Assembly: GCF_007970805.1 (NCBI RefSeq)
Contig: NZ_CP042433.1
Span: 4,278,001-4,342,000, forward strand
Length of the DNA stretch: 64,000 bases
Direction: 5' to 3'
DNA from: Flavisolibacter ginsenosidimutans
GTDB lineage: Bacteria; Bacteroidota; Bacteroidia; Chitinophagales; Chitinophagaceae
Below, piece by piece: positions 8,860-19,297 of this stretch; position 1 is the stretch's first letter, and each line of letters opens with the position of its first letter. Made by a program: the position numbers and the translations under genes. The notes beneath the pieces are model-generated. The model worked only from the letters and a program-made list of their open reading frames with translations. It had not been told where the DNA came from and made no database searches.

Positions 8860-11800
8860 ATGAGAAAACTTCTCCTCTTAAGCCTTGTGCTTATGCTGGC
8901 CGCGCTGACTTCCTGGGCTCAGCGAACAGTTACCGGGCGGGTCACCGATGCGTCGGGCAACCCCGTTTCCGGGGCTTCAATTCAAGTCCAGAACACACGT
9001 ATTGGCACCGTTACCAAAGACGACGGCACATTTTCGCTTAACGTTCCAGCGAACGGCAGAACGTTAACCATTTCCGCAGTTGGGATGACGCCGCAAGACG
9101 TACAGATTGGAACAAGGACAAGCCTGTCCGTCTCGCTTCAATCGAACGGCGGATCCAACCTTCAGGAAGTCGTTGTGGTAGGTTATGGCACGCAACAAAA
9201 GAAGGCTTTCACGGGTTCTTCTTCAAAAGTCAATGCACAGCAGATATCAACACTGATGACACCTTCTGTTGACAAGGAGTTGGCAGGGCGGGCTGCAGGT
9301 GTTCAGGTTACGAACTCCAGTGGTACCGTCAATGCGCCTGCAACGATCCGCATCAGAGGAATTCAATCAATTAACCAGTCAAACCAACCCTTGATTATTG
9401 TAGACGGTGTTCCCATTATTCAAGGCAATCTTTCCGCTACAACCAATTCCAACGCGTTGGCTGATATCAATCCTGCCGACATTGAAAGCATCGAGGTGTT
9501 AAAAGACGGTGCGGCGCTCAACATTTACGGCTCAAGAGGTGCTGCCGGTGTTATTCAAATTACAACCAAGAAAGGCCAAAAAGGACAACTGCGCCTGAAC
9601 TATGACGGCTTTGTGGGTTTTAGCAACGTTGCGAAAAAATACGACTTGCTGAACGCGGACCAATTTGTAACAATTGCCAACGAGAAATCGGCTAACGCTG
9701 CTAACCCGGCTACGGCGCCAAAGGCGGGTATCAACCCTGGTGGCGTAAATACCGATTGGCAGGATGAAGTGTTGGTTAAGAACGCTCCTGTAACGAACCA
9801 TAATTTGAGCATTGCCGGAGGTTCTAACCGCACGACCTATTATTTGTCTTTAAATTATGGCAGTCAACAGGGTGTTGTAAAAAGCAACTGGAATAAAACG
9901 TACCGCATCAGGGCTAACATAGATAACGAGATCAATAATTTTATCCGTATCGGCAACAACATTACCCTTTCCCGCCAGGAGAATACGGACCAAAACACCG
10001 GAACAAACTCGCTGGGTGGTGCCATTGCATCTACCTTGCGTTTGTTGCCAAACGTTTCACCGTATGATGCAAACAATCCAACCGGATTTAACGTGAATCT
10101 TGCGGCCAACAACATTCCAAACGGCCCGAACTCGCAAGGCGTGGATGCCAACTGGTTTAACGTGGCGTTTCTGCTGAAGAACAATCAATACTATTCCGAA
10201 CAATACCGCATTATTGACAACGCTTTTATCGAGATATCGCCGGTAAAAGGTTTGAAACTTCGTTCTCAGTTCCAGTACGACATGCTGAACGATTACGCTT
10301 TCCAGTCATGGGACCCAAGGCACGGGGATGGTTTTAGTGCAATCGGTTATGTTTACAACGCCGATCAGAATTTTACCAACATGGTTTGGCAAAACTATTT
10401 TAACTACAACTTTAGCGTCAACTCACATAATTTTTATCTCACCGGTGGTTATGAAGTGACCAAGGCCAGGACAAAATGGTTGAGTGCTTCCGGACAAAAC
10501 GTTGCCGATTTATTCTACCTGCAAAAGAATCTTATTTCCGGATCGGCAGCCACTCCTGGTGTAGGAGGTAATTTTAGCGAATCGGGAATTGAGTCTTTCT
10601 TCGGACGCCTGAACTACGATTACCGCAACCGTTATTTTGCACAGGCAAGTTTTCGCCGCGACGGCCAAAGCTCCCTGGCTCCCGGCAAGCAATACGGTAA
10701 TTTCCCTGGCTTCTCTGTAGGCTGGAGACCATCGGAGGAAAGCTTCTGGAAAAATAACGGCTTTCTTTCCAATACAATTGGTGATGTAAAAGTGAAGGCT
10801 TCTTATGCAACGGTTGGAAATCCGTTGGGTGGTTTGCCGTATTTGAGCACCTTCGGCACAGCGCCTTATGGCAATCTTAATGGAATAGCCGTAAATGCCA
10901 TTGGTAACACAGACCTGCAATGGGAAACCAGTAAAAAATACGATGCAGGCCTTGAAGTGGGATTGTTGAAAGGAAGAATAAATCTTACCACCGATTGGTT
11001 CCTGAACGATATCAATAATCTCGTGTTGAACGTGCCGTCGCCGCTGAGTGCCGGTATCCCGGGCAATTCCATTCCGCAAAACGTTGGTACAATGGAAAAC
11101 AGGGGAATCGAATTTGGCGTGGATGCTTCCGTCATTCGCAAAAAGGACTTCAGTTGGAATGTGAACGTGAACTATTCCAGCGTACACAATAAAATGAAGA
11201 GTCTTTATTCAATTGCCGGAACGCCCACGAAATTCATCAACAACGGCTCTTACAATATCATTCGTGTGAACGATCCTGTGAATATCATTTACGGGTATCG
11301 CTATGCCGGTGTGAACACTGCCAACGGTTACCCCATGTATTATAAAGCTGATGGAAGTTTAGTGTTACACAACATTCCAAATGGCGGTTACTATTTCATT
11401 AAAGACGCCAATGATCCGGGTACCATCACAACGGCCAACCAAACTTCGTTGACGTTTAACGACAGAACAGATTTGGGCCAAGCTATCCCTACCTGGTACG
11501 GCGGACTTACCAACAGTCTTACCTACAAGCAATTTGGGTTGGAGTTCCTGTTGCGTTATTCGGGTGGTAACAAAATCATGAACATTACAAGACAGGAAGC
11601 GCTGTTGGATCAGGCATTTGTCAATAACAGCACGGAAATTTTGCAACGCTGGCAAAAGCCTGGCCAGGTTACCAACGTACCCAAGTTAATCTATGGTCAA
11701 GGCAATAACATTAACCAGGTTGGTCTTGCCACTTCGCGGTTTGTCGAGTCGGGAAATTACCTGAGACTGCAAAACGTTATCCTGACATATGCACTCAGCC

Positions 11801-11991
11801 CTGCGGTGTTGCAGAGAATTGCCGGTGGAACGATTCGCTCGGTCCGTATTTACGTACAAGGACAAAACCTGCACGTGTGGACGAAATATACCGGTGCCGA
11901 TCCTGATAACCACACAACGCTTGGTTTGGAAAACCCGGGCTTGCCACCACAAATCAGAACCATTTCTTTTGGTTTGAACGTAGGCTTCTAA
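8860..11991 (+). CDS. SusC/RagA-family TonB-linked outer-membrane transporter (pair 1)
   Basis: This is the large outer-membrane half of a SusCD importer: a 22-stranded barrel closed by a plug and energised by TonB, with the partner SusD as lid. Of 1044 residues, a signal peptide ends near 'LTSWA|Q'. A carboxypeptidase-regulatory-like beta domain ('TVTGRVTDASGNPVSGASIQV') follows, then the SusC signature 'LQEVVVVGYGTQQKKAF' (about residue 101). The plug motif is 'IESIEVLKDGAALNIYGSRG...VIQITTKKG', and the barrel ends 'ISFGLNVGF'. I prefer ATG 8860 (MRKLLLLS); ATG 8854 is an alternative. The SusD partner starts 30 bp downstream. No glycoside hydrolase, sulfatase or regulator is adjacent, so the substrate cannot be deduced. 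Confidence 0.95.
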   Translation: MRKLLLLSLVLMLAALTSWAQRTVTGRVTDASGNPVSGASIQVQNTRIGTVTKDDGTFSLNVPANGRTLTISAVGMTPQDVQIGTRTSLSVSLQSNGGSNLQEVVVVGYGTQQKKAFTGSSSKVNAQQISTLMTPSVDKELAGRAAGVQVTNSSGTVNAPATIRIRGIQSINQSNQPLIIVDGVPIIQGNLSATTNSNALADINPADIESIEVLKDGAALNIYGSRGAAGVIQITTKKGQKGQLRLNYDGFVGFSNVAKKYDLLNADQFVTIANEKSANAANPATAPKAGINPGGVNTDWQDEVLVKNAPVTNHNLSIAGGSNRTTYYLSLNYGSQQGVVKSNWNKTYRIRANIDNEINNFIRIGNNITLSRQENTDQNTGTNSLGGAIASTLRLLPNVSPYDANNPTGFNVNLAANNIPNGPNSQGVDANWFNVAFLLKNNQYYSEQYRIIDNAFIEISPVKGLKLRSQFQYDMLNDYAFQSWDPRHGDGFSAIGYVYNADQNFTNMVWQNYFNYNFSVNSHNFYLTGGYEVTKARTKWLSASGQNVADLFYLQKNLISGSAATPGVGGNFSESGIESFFGRLNYDYRNRYFAQASFRRDGQSSLAPGKQYGNFPGFSVGWRPSEESFWKNNGFLSNTIGDVKVKASYATVGNPLGGLPYLSTFGTAPYGNLNGIAVNAIGNTDLQWETSKKYDAGLEVGLLKGRINLTTDWFLNDINNLVLNVPSPLSAGIPGNSIPQNVGTMENRGIEFGVDASVIRKKDFSWNVNVNYSSVHNKMKSLYSIAGTPTKFINNGSYNIIRVNDPVNIIYGYRYAGVNTANGYPMYYKADGSLVLHNIPNGGYYFIKDANDPGTITTANQTSLTFNDRTDLGQAIPTWYGGLTNSLTYKQFGLEFLLRYSGGNKIMNITRQEALLDQAFVNNSTEILQRWQKPGQVTNVPKLIYGQGNNINQVGLATSRFVESGNYLRLQNVILTYALSPAVLQRIAGGTIRSVRIYVQGQNLHVWTKYTGADPDNHTTLGLENPGLPPQIRTISFGLNVGF

Positions 11992-12021
11992 ACAATTTAT
12001 TTTACTATTAACTATAACACG

Positions 12022-13620
12022 ATGAAAAAAATAAGCCTGATATTTTTAATGGCTTCTGTGGGGGGTTTGAGTTGCAAAAAAGTTTTGGATGTACAGTCTT
12101 ATTCATCCATTACTGATGCAACGGCGTTTGCAACGGCAGACAGAGCCTTATTGGCACTTAACGGTGTGTACGATGCTGCACAAAGCGGAGGCTATAACGG
12201 CGGTACGGAAAAAAGAGGTTATCCCTTTGGTTCGGCCAACATTGAACAGGAAGATGTAAGAGGCGAAGACGTGATCAACGTTGCAGCTTTCTATCAAGCC
12301 ACCTACCAGGTTACGCACAATCCTTCCTCGGCCAATGCGGTAGCGCTATGGGATAATACCTATGGCATGATCAACAAGGCAAACGTTGCGATTGAAGGGT
12401 TTAGAAATGCCGCCACAAGTGGTGTTTTAACGTCGGCCGTTGCCACGCAATACGAAGCCGAATGTCGCTTTTTAAGAGCAATGGGGCATCATGAGTTGGT
12501 GGTTATGTACGCTCGTCCTTACCTGGACGGTAACGGCAGCCAGTTGGGTGTTCCATACAGAGACGTAGCGAATACAAGCGGCAGCGCAGTAGAACAGTTG
12601 AGGACCATTCCGCGTCCAAAAGTTTCAGAAGATTACCAGAAAATTTTGACTGACCTGGATTTTGCCGAAGCCAATTTGCCTACGGGAACTGCTGGTACGG
12701 CTGTCAATACTTACCGGGCTACAAAGGCGGCTGCTATTGCGCTAAAAATGCGTGTAAAGTTGCATATGGGCGATTACGCAGGTGTAATTTTAGAAGGCAA
12801 CAAATTGGTGCCTGCTACTGCTCCTTACATTAGTCCCATCGGTGGATGGACGTTGACCGCTACCCCCGACGGACCTTTCAATGCAACGGGCGGCTCCAAC
12901 AATTCCAAAGAGAATATTTTTTCCATTAAAAATGATGCAAACGACGCCATCAGTGTGAACGGTTCGTTGGCCGGCCAGTTTGGCCCGGCTAATCTGGGCG
13001 GTCGCGGATTGGTAGCCATTTCACCCATTATCTGGAACAACAGTGGCTGGAAATGCGATGACAAAAGGCGGACGCTTTTATACACATCCGGAACGAACAA
13101 CATCAACGGAACCAGCATCATGACGATCAAGTACAAAGACTTTACAACCAAAGGCGACTGGGCTCCTCAGATTCGATATGCCGAGGTGTTGCTGACATTA
13201 GCCGAAGCAGAAGCCCGGCAGGCAGCAGGCGTTTCACAAAGAGCTGTTGACTTGGTAAATGCCGTACGCAACAGGGCATTGGCTAATCCTGCCACGGATG
13301 CTTACACAACGGCAAGCTTCACAGATAAAGTAGCTTTGGTAAAAGCCATTTTGTTGGAAAGAAGAATTGAATTTTTAGCGGAAGGAAAACGTTGGGGTGA
13401 TATTTCCCGACTGTCAGGTGAAAACAATCCAAACTATTCGCCGGGCGGTGTTCCTGCAAAAGCATCCAATGGTACGCAAGGTGCCTCAATCTATAATTGT
13501 GGCGGAACTTTCACGCCAACACAGGCTGCGATTCCGTACAGCGACTACCGTTTCATTTGGCCCATTCCGGCAGATGAAATCACGCAAAACCCCATTATTG
13601 TTCAGAATCCCGGCTACTAA
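12022..13620 (+). CDS. SusD/RagB-family surface lipoprotein (pair 1)
   Basis: This 532-residue lipoprotein caps the SusC barrel and binds the nutrient at the cell surface. A lipobox near 'GGLSC|KKVLD' marks export and lipidation. SusD hallmarks are a TPR-rich alpha-helical fold ('ATQYEAECRFLRAMGHHELVVMYARPYL', 'YRATKAAAIALKMRVKLHMGDYAGVI'), 'QIRYAEVLLTLAEAEAR', 'LLERRIEFLAEGKRWGDISRL' and the C-terminal 'FIWPIPADEITQNP'. It is co-transcribed with the SusC gene just upstream and is followed by an intrinsic terminator. Confidence 0.95.
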   Translation: MKKISLIFLMASVGGLSCKKVLDVQSYSSITDATAFATADRALLALNGVYDAAQSGGYNGGTEKRGYPFGSANIEQEDVRGEDVINVAAFYQATYQVTHNPSSANAVALWDNTYGMINKANVAIEGFRNAATSGVLTSAVATQYEAECRFLRAMGHHELVVMYARPYLDGNGSQLGVPYRDVANTSGSAVEQLRTIPRPKVSEDYQKILTDLDFAEANLPTGTAGTAVNTYRATKAAAIALKMRVKLHMGDYAGVILEGNKLVPATAPYISPIGGWTLTATPDGPFNATGGSNNSKENIFSIKNDANDAISVNGSLAGQFGPANLGGRGLVAISPIIWNNSGWKCDDKRRTLLYTSGTNNINGTSIMTIKYKDFTTKGDWAPQIRYAEVLLTLAEAEARQAAGVSQRAVDLVNAVRNRALANPATDAYTTASFTDKVALVKAILLERRIEFLAEGKRWGDISRLSGENNPNYSPGGVPAKASNGTQGASIYNCGGTFTPTQAAIPYSDYRFIWPIPADEITQNPIIVQNPGY

Positions 13621-13662
13621 AATTCCGGGCATTCTTTGTAACGAATAAAACGTTCAGCACTT

Positions 13663-13692
13663 AAAAACCTCCCCATAAGGGAGGTTTTTTAT
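13663..13692 (+). terminator. Intrinsic terminator after SusCD pair 1
   Basis: An 11-bp perfect stem (AAAAACCTCCC / GGGAGGTTTTT, 13663-13673 and 13679-13689) with a 5-nt loop CATAA is followed by a T-rich run. It lies 43 bp after the SusD stop codon and separates the two SusCD cassettes. Confidence 0.9.
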
Positions 13693-13694
13693 TT

Positions 13695-13927
13695 ACAGCC
13701 TTGATAATTTCAAGGAATGCTTAATTCAATTGACGCTAGCGCTCTATCAGAACAGCTAAACATTCAGTCCCTTTGGACGTTTTCTTAAACAAAGGACACC
13801 GTATGATAGGTAGTCACAATTATTTCAACGAGAAAAAAAAGCCACGCAGCTTTTTGTTAAAAAAATGTGACTAAGTAATTCTTCTGTCCCCTAAATTCGC
13901 TCACTTTTTAAAATTAACACACAGCAC
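13695..13927 (+). other. Upstream region of SusCD cassette 2
   Basis: Together with the terminator this makes a 307-bp gene-free gap. It must hold the promoter of the second SusCD cassette. I see no strong match to the TTTG / TAnnTTTG promoter pair; the nearest -7-like string is TAAATTCG around 13893. No regulator gene or clear operator palindrome is present. Confidence 0.3.
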
Positions 13928-16900
13928 ATGAGAAAATTTCTAATGCTACTGCTCGGAGCGTTGCTGCTTAGTATGCAACTTCTGGCGCAAAATCGAACGG
14001 TTAGCGGTACCGTAACCGACAGTACAAGTCAGCCTTTGCCTAATGTAACGGTAAAGATTCCAGGAACAAGAAACGGAACGACATCAGATCAATCAGGAAA
14101 ATTCAGGCTCTCAGTTCCAACTTCAGCAAGAACGCTTGAGTTTTCAAGCATCGGTTACTCAACCATTACTTTACCCATTCCTGCGAGTGGTTCATTAACT
14201 GTCACTCTTAGTCAAGCTGCTGGTGCTCTTAACGAAGTTGTGGTAACGGGTATCACTCGTACCAAGCGTTCGCAATACTCAGGAGCTGCTAGCAAAATCA
14301 GTGCAGATGCCATTAATGACAAGCCAGTAGGTTCTTTGGATCAATTATTCCAAGGCCGTGTACCAGGCTTGTTGGCCTTAACCGGCAGCGGACAACCTGG
14401 AAGTTCCTCTACAGTAATCATCAGAGGACAAGGCTCTATCGTAGGTGGCAGTTCCCCTCTCTATGTTGTTGATGGAATTCCTGTAGAGGCTGGTGTTTTC
14501 CAGTCTTTAAATCCAAATGACTTTGAGTCAATGGATGTATTGAGAGATGCTTCCGCATCAGCCCTTTATGGCTCCCGCGGCTCCGCTGGTGTAATCGTAA
14601 TAACCACCAAAAGAGGCCGCAGTGGTAAAGTCAGGCTTTCCTATAGCGGCCAGGTCGGTGTAAAACAACGTCCTCAATTTGATTGGGATATGTACACAAC
14701 TCCCGAACTTTTTGCAGCTCAGGAAAAGTATGGCAAGTACTTGGGCATTACTGGTTCGGCCAATAGTTTGCCGGGGTGGTATTATTCCAAGAATAACCCG
14801 CGTTATGCAACACTTTCTGCATCTGACAAGGCCTTAAACGATGCCACGTATGATTCACTTTCAAAAATCAACACCAATTGGCGCGACGTTTTCTTCCGGG
14901 ATGGCAACTTTAGCAATCACGAGATAGCCCTCTCTGGCGGGACCGGAAAAACAACAATCTACACCAGTTTTGGACTTTACAGTGAAGAAGGCATTACTTA
15001 TCGTACAGACATGAAAAGAGGAACGTTGCGAAACAACATTGACTATGCCGACGATAAGTTGAGTTTATCTGTTTCTTCGCAGCTTGGTTATACAAAAAGA
15101 AATTTTCAGCAAAGCACAACGACAAACAGTACGGGCAACCCATTTCTCGTTGCGAACATCAGTGCCCCCTTTGCTTCTTTGTACAATTCTGATGGCACGT
15201 TGGCAACGGGTACGGGAAACAAGTTTGCCGGTGCGAACGCTTACGAATTAACCTTGCTGGATAAAAACTACAGCGATCAGGCAAAAGTTACGTTGAGTTC
15301 CACTGCCGCTTACAAGATTACAAACGACATTACGGCTGGAATCACCAGTGGTATTGACTTCCGTGAAACGCAGTCATCCAACTACGGTAACAAAACAGCA
15401 TATACAAGAAGAACAAGCACCACTCCTACGGGACAAGCCGGTTTTCAAAGCGAAAGTTTGACGCGTTTTTTCCAGGCAGACATCCGTCCTTCTCTTGGTT
15501 ATCATAAATTAATCAATGACAAGCATGATGTGGACGTGAGTGTTTACGGTGAATACATCAAGCAGGCCAGCAAGGCTATCAATGCCACCGGATACGGCAT
15601 TGATCCCAGAACTCCCAACACACCAGCCGCCATTACACAAGGTGATGCGACTAACCAATTGTACGCAACCGTTGGCGGAAGTAAAAGCGAAAACGCTTTG
15701 TTCTCCGGTTTGATCATTGGCCGTTACACCTATGCAGGAAAATATACCCTGAACGGTTCTTTCCGTCGTGACGGATCATCTAAACTGCCGGTGGATACAA
15801 GATGGCAAAGTTTCTATTCTGTTGGCGCCGTTTGGGAGGCCACAAAAGAAGATTTCTTAAAGCCAAACAACGTATTAAACACCTTACGGCTTAAATTCAG
15901 TTACGGTGGTTCGGGTAATGCTGATAATTTCCCCGGTGGTGATTATCCTTACCAACCTCAATATGTTGCCTCCGGTACATATGCTGGCATTTCTACTGAA
16001 TACTCTTCCTATCCTGGAAATCCGGAATTGAAATGGGAAACGACATGGATTGCCAACTTGGGTCTTGACTTTGGTTTCCTCAACAACCGGATCTGGGGTG
16101 ATGTAAACGTTTACGACAAACGCACAAAAGATTTGTTTGTTCGCAGAACACTTTCTGCAACCAGCGGATTTGGTTCGATCAATGTAAACGCCGGCCAGCT
16201 TCAAAACAAGGGTGTTGAAGTGAGCCTGAATGTTGATGCCATCAGGAACAAGGATATTACGGTCGGTTTCAACGGAAATTTTGGTTATAACCACAATGAA
16301 ATTTTGGATTTGGGTGGCGAGTCGGATTACCCAGTGGGAACAGGCCTGATTTCGAAGGGAAAGCCCTTGGGAGCGCACTACGAAATTGAATGGGGTGGTG
16401 TAGATGCTGCTACAGGTGCACCGTTGTACTATGATGCCAATCATAACTTAACCAATGATGTAAACCAAGCAGTTAAGGTTCAAAAATTTGGAACATGGGA
16501 AGCGCCTTGGAAAGGCGGCTTTGGAGCGAATGTGCGATTCAAAGGTTTTCAATTATCAACGACGTTCAGCTTTCAAAAAGGGGCAAGAAAATCAAACAAC
16601 CTGGAATACTTTATGGAAAATCCAAACGGTTTCTTAGCAGTTGGATTTAACCAGGCGAACACGCTGAACTTCTGGACAAAACCCGGCGATATTGCAACAA
16701 CCCCCAGCCCGTTGTACAACGTAGCCTTTTCGTCTAAAATCATTCACGATGCTGATTTCGTACGCTGGAGGGATTTGACCTTCTCTTATTCTTTACCGCG
16801 GACAATCACAGATAAAATAAAATTCATTTCCAACGCACGTGTTTACTTGCAGGGAACAAATCTTTTGATCTGGACCAATTGGAAAGGTATGGACCCTGAG

Positions 16901-16978
16901 GCCGGACCTACCAACATCAACCTAAGTGAGTACCCGAACCCACGTGCACTTACTGCTGGCCTGGACATTACCTTCTAA
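13928..16978 (+). CDS. SusC/RagA-family TonB-linked outer-membrane transporter (pair 2)
   Basis: This is a second SusC-type importer of 1016 residues. A signal peptide (MRKFLMLLLGALLLSMQLLA|Q) precedes the carboxypeptidase-like domain ('TVSGTVTDSTSQPLPNVTVKI'). The signature 'LNEVVVTGITRTKRSQYSG' is near residue 100, and the plug carries 'FESMDVLRDASASALYGSRG...VIVITTKRG'. The barrel terminates 'RALTAGLDITF'. It differs enough from the first copy that they are probably not recent duplicates. The SusD gene follows after 20 bp, then an extra lipoprotein, making a three-gene operon that ends in a terminator at 19298. Confidence 0.95.
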   Translation: MRKFLMLLLGALLLSMQLLAQNRTVSGTVTDSTSQPLPNVTVKIPGTRNGTTSDQSGKFRLSVPTSARTLEFSSIGYSTITLPIPASGSLTVTLSQAAGALNEVVVTGITRTKRSQYSGAASKISADAINDKPVGSLDQLFQGRVPGLLALTGSGQPGSSSTVIIRGQGSIVGGSSPLYVVDGIPVEAGVFQSLNPNDFESMDVLRDASASALYGSRGSAGVIVITTKRGRSGKVRLSYSGQVGVKQRPQFDWDMYTTPELFAAQEKYGKYLGITGSANSLPGWYYSKNNPRYATLSASDKALNDATYDSLSKINTNWRDVFFRDGNFSNHEIALSGGTGKTTIYTSFGLYSEEGITYRTDMKRGTLRNNIDYADDKLSLSVSSQLGYTKRNFQQSTTTNSTGNPFLVANISAPFASLYNSDGTLATGTGNKFAGANAYELTLLDKNYSDQAKVTLSSTAAYKITNDITAGITSGIDFRETQSSNYGNKTAYTRRTSTTPTGQAGFQSESLTRFFQADIRPSLGYHKLINDKHDVDVSVYGEYIKQASKAINATGYGIDPRTPNTPAAITQGDATNQLYATVGGSKSENALFSGLIIGRYTYAGKYTLNGSFRRDGSSKLPVDTRWQSFYSVGAVWEATKEDFLKPNNVLNTLRLKFSYGGSGNADNFPGGDYPYQPQYVASGTYAGISTEYSSYPGNPELKWETTWIANLGLDFGFLNNRIWGDVNVYDKRTKDLFVRRTLSATSGFGSINVNAGQLQNKGVEVSLNVDAIRNKDITVGFNGNFGYNHNEILDLGGESDYPVGTGLISKGKPLGAHYEIEWGGVDAATGAPLYYDANHNLTNDVNQAVKVQKFGTWEAPWKGGFGANVRFKGFQLSTTFSFQKGARKSNNLEYFMENPNGFLAVGFNQANTLNFWTKPGDIATTPSPLYNVAFSSKIIHDADFVRWRDLTFSYSLPRTITDKIKFISNARVYLQGTNLLIWTNWKGMDPEAGPTNINLSEYPNPRALTAGLDITF

Positions 16979-16998
16979 CAAACTATAACACTACAAGT

Positions 16999-18396
16999 AT
17001 GAAATTGAACAATAAATTTCTTTTGCTTATATGCGGCGGTTCGCTTGCGTTGGCGAGTTGCAAAAAAGAGCTTGATAAACAGCCAACCGATAGCTTCAGT
17101 AATACGAATGCCTATCAAACCATCGCTCAAATTCAGTTGGGTGTAAATGAAGCTTATGGACGTTACAGTGCGTATGCAAATGATATGTATGTAAATGCAT
17201 TGGTTTCTGACGAATCCAAATTGGGTTCCGGTAACGCGGGTCAAGGCGCCCTGACATATCGGTTTCAGTATACCTCCGATGCAACTGCCGGGGGGGATGT
17301 GACCTCCGCCTATTTTAGTTATTATGCAATGATTGATCAGATCAACACCGTTCTTTCCTATCTGCCTACCGTAGCTGCGGCGCCATCCGATGAGCCAAGA
17401 AGAAACGCCTTAAAAGGACAGTTGCTGGCACTTCGCGGAATTGCGCATTTCAGCCTGCTGGAATTTTATTCCGATCGTTATGATGCGAATAAATTGGGCG
17501 TTCCCATCATGCTGCAATCCGACGTGTTTGCGAAGCCTAAGAGAAGTACAATGGGAGAAGTAATGGCGCAGATTGAAAAAGACCTGAGTGCGGCCAAGGA
17601 TTTATTGCCCTCGGTTAATGCCTCAACTTTTTCTGATACGGTGATGAACCAAATTAATGTGACAGGATATCAGGCGCGGATTGCACTGTACAAACGCGAC
17701 TACCAGTCTGCTATTAATTATGCTACGACCGTTATTAACTCTGCCGTTAAGCCACTTTCAAGTGGCGCTACCTTCCAAGATATCTGGACAGATGCAAACA
17801 ATGCCGAAACGTTGTTTAGAAGGAGATACGCTTCGTCTGCGTCGATAGGCAGTTTGTGGACAACAACGGGCGGTTTAATTTATATTGCCCCTTCCGATAA
17901 ATTGGTTGCAAGTTATGCGAGCACAGACATTCGCAAAGCAACTTACATTGGCGGTTCAAGTGGAAATTATTACGTAAACAAGTTCTTTACTTCGTCGAGA
18001 GGTGGACGCGCCGTGGATATTAAAGCGATGCGTATAGCGGAAATGTACCTGATCAGAGCAGAAGCATATGCCCGGAATACAACACCTGATTTGGTAGCCG
18101 GCGCTGCTGACTTAAATGCACTTCGTACGGCCCGTATTACAGGCTATGTTAACCAAACATTTGGAACAGCCGATGCGTTGGTAAGCGCCGTAATGGATGA
18201 ACGCTTCAAAGAACTTTGCTTCGAAGGGTTCCGCTTCTTTGATTTGAAGCGCAACGGATTGCCCGTGCAACGTCTGGCCTCCGATGCAAATGCAGCTTGG
18301 CAAACCTTGACCCCTGGAGACTATCGTTTTATTATGCCTATACCGGGTCAGGAAATTCTTGCAAATCCAAATACGGTTCAGAACCCTGGTTATTAA
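16999..18396 (+). CDS. SusD/RagB-family surface lipoprotein (pair 2)
   Basis: This 465-residue lipoprotein is the lid of the second SusCD importer. The lipobox is 'SLALAS|CKKELDKQP'. Family signatures include 'LLALRGIAHFSLLEFYSDRYDANKLGVPI', 'IKAMRIAEMYLIRAEAYAR', 'MDERFKELCFEGFRFFDLKRNGLPV' and the ending 'YRFIMPIPGQEILANPNTVQNPGY'. It is shorter than the first SusD. Spacing to its SusC is 20 bp. Confidence 0.95.
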   Translation: MKLNNKFLLLICGGSLALASCKKELDKQPTDSFSNTNAYQTIAQIQLGVNEAYGRYSAYANDMYVNALVSDESKLGSGNAGQGALTYRFQYTSDATAGGDVTSAYFSYYAMIDQINTVLSYLPTVAAAPSDEPRRNALKGQLLALRGIAHFSLLEFYSDRYDANKLGVPIMLQSDVFAKPKRSTMGEVMAQIEKDLSAAKDLLPSVNASTFSDTVMNQINVTGYQARIALYKRDYQSAINYATTVINSAVKPLSSGATFQDIWTDANNAETLFRRRYASSASIGSLWTTTGGLIYIAPSDKLVASYASTDIRKATYIGGSSGNYYVNKFFTSSRGGRAVDIKAMRIAEMYLIRAEAYARNTTPDLVAGAADLNALRTARITGYVNQTFGTADALVSAVMDERFKELCFEGFRFFDLKRNGLPVQRLASDANAAWQTLTPGDYRFIMPIPGQEILANPNTVQNPGY

Positions 18397-18453
18397 TAAA
18401 CTTTAACGGAGTTTGGTCATCGCCAAACTCCATCAATTTCTCAAAAAAACAGC

Positions 18454-19281
18454 ATGAAAGCGATTAAGATAACATTATCCATTTGCGTGTCAACGTTTCT
18501 TTTGTTGGCAAGCTGTAAAAAAAGAACGGAAGATTACTTTGTTGTCCCTCCCGAACAGGCTCACTTTGTAAATAGTTCGGGTAATTATTACATTACGAAC
18601 AGTAGTACTTCATCTTTCAAGATACCCATCGGTTTAACTGCGGTAAATAACGTTGATCGTAAGGTCACAGTTAGCGTTACATCGCCTACAGGTGCCGTTG
18701 CGGGTACGCAATACAATTTGCCTTCAACTACCATCACAATCCCTGCAGGTAAAACGGTTGATTCATTAACGGTGAATGGTTTATTTGCTGGCTATGCAGG
18801 CACAAGGCGAGATACGCTGGTATTTACAATCACCAGCAGTGATGTAACTACAGCCGCATTTAATAACGTGTATAAACTGGTGCTTCAGAAATACTGCCCG
18901 GTTGATATTACCAGTTTTGCGGGTGCTTACAACAATATGAATGATAACGATGGTTCACCGGTTTATAAGGCCACGGTGGCGGCCATTAGCGCAGCTAACC
19001 AAACGAGTGCCACTACAGGATACATTATGGTCTCAGGTCTTTGGGGTGTGCCTGGAAGCGGTCCTATCCGTGTCAATTTAGATTGGACTGATCCGGGTAA
19101 CTTTAAAACCGATATTCCAACGGGTCAACCTCTGTATGTTGATGCAAGGTATGGACAGGCTTTTGTAAGACCAGTTGGCAGCGGTACTTTCTCCTCATGT
19201 AACAACACGTTTACGCTAAAATATCAGGTGTATGTATCTGCTGGTAATTTTACTGCAACTACAACAACGATGGCGCGATAA
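18454..19281 (+). CDS. Surface lipoprotein with Calx-beta-like domain, third gene of the SusCD operon
   Basis: The protein has 275 residues. The signal peptide ends in a lipobox 'LLLAS|CKKRTED', so it is likely anchored in the outer membrane. The first half ('FKIPIGLTAVNNVDRKVTVSV...TTITIPAGKTVDSLTV...DTLVFTIT') has the alternating strand pattern of Calx-beta or DUF1735/DUF4843-type immunoglobulin-like folds found in SusE/SusF-position proteins. The second half is beta-rich without a motif I recognise. Position, 57 bp after SusD and before a terminator, suggests an accessory surface binder. Substrate unknown. Confidence 0.75.
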   Translation: MKAIKITLSICVSTFLLLASCKKRTEDYFVVPPEQAHFVNSSGNYYITNSSTSSFKIPIGLTAVNNVDRKVTVSVTSPTGAVAGTQYNLPSTTITIPAGKTVDSLTVNGLFAGYAGTRRDTLVFTITSSDVTTAAFNNVYKLVLQKYCPVDITSFAGAYNNMNDNDGSPVYKATVAAISAANQTSATTGYIMVSGLWGVPGSGPIRVNLDWTDPGNFKTDIPTGQPLYVDARYGQAFVRPVGSGTFSSCNNTFTLKYQVYVSAGNFTATTTTMAR

Positions 19282-19297
19282 AACTTTGCCCTTTTAG

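Noticed and set aside
10510..11187. A 225-codon minus-strand frame within the first SusC gene
   Set aside because: It is a shadow of the SusC coding sequence and shows no protein motif.
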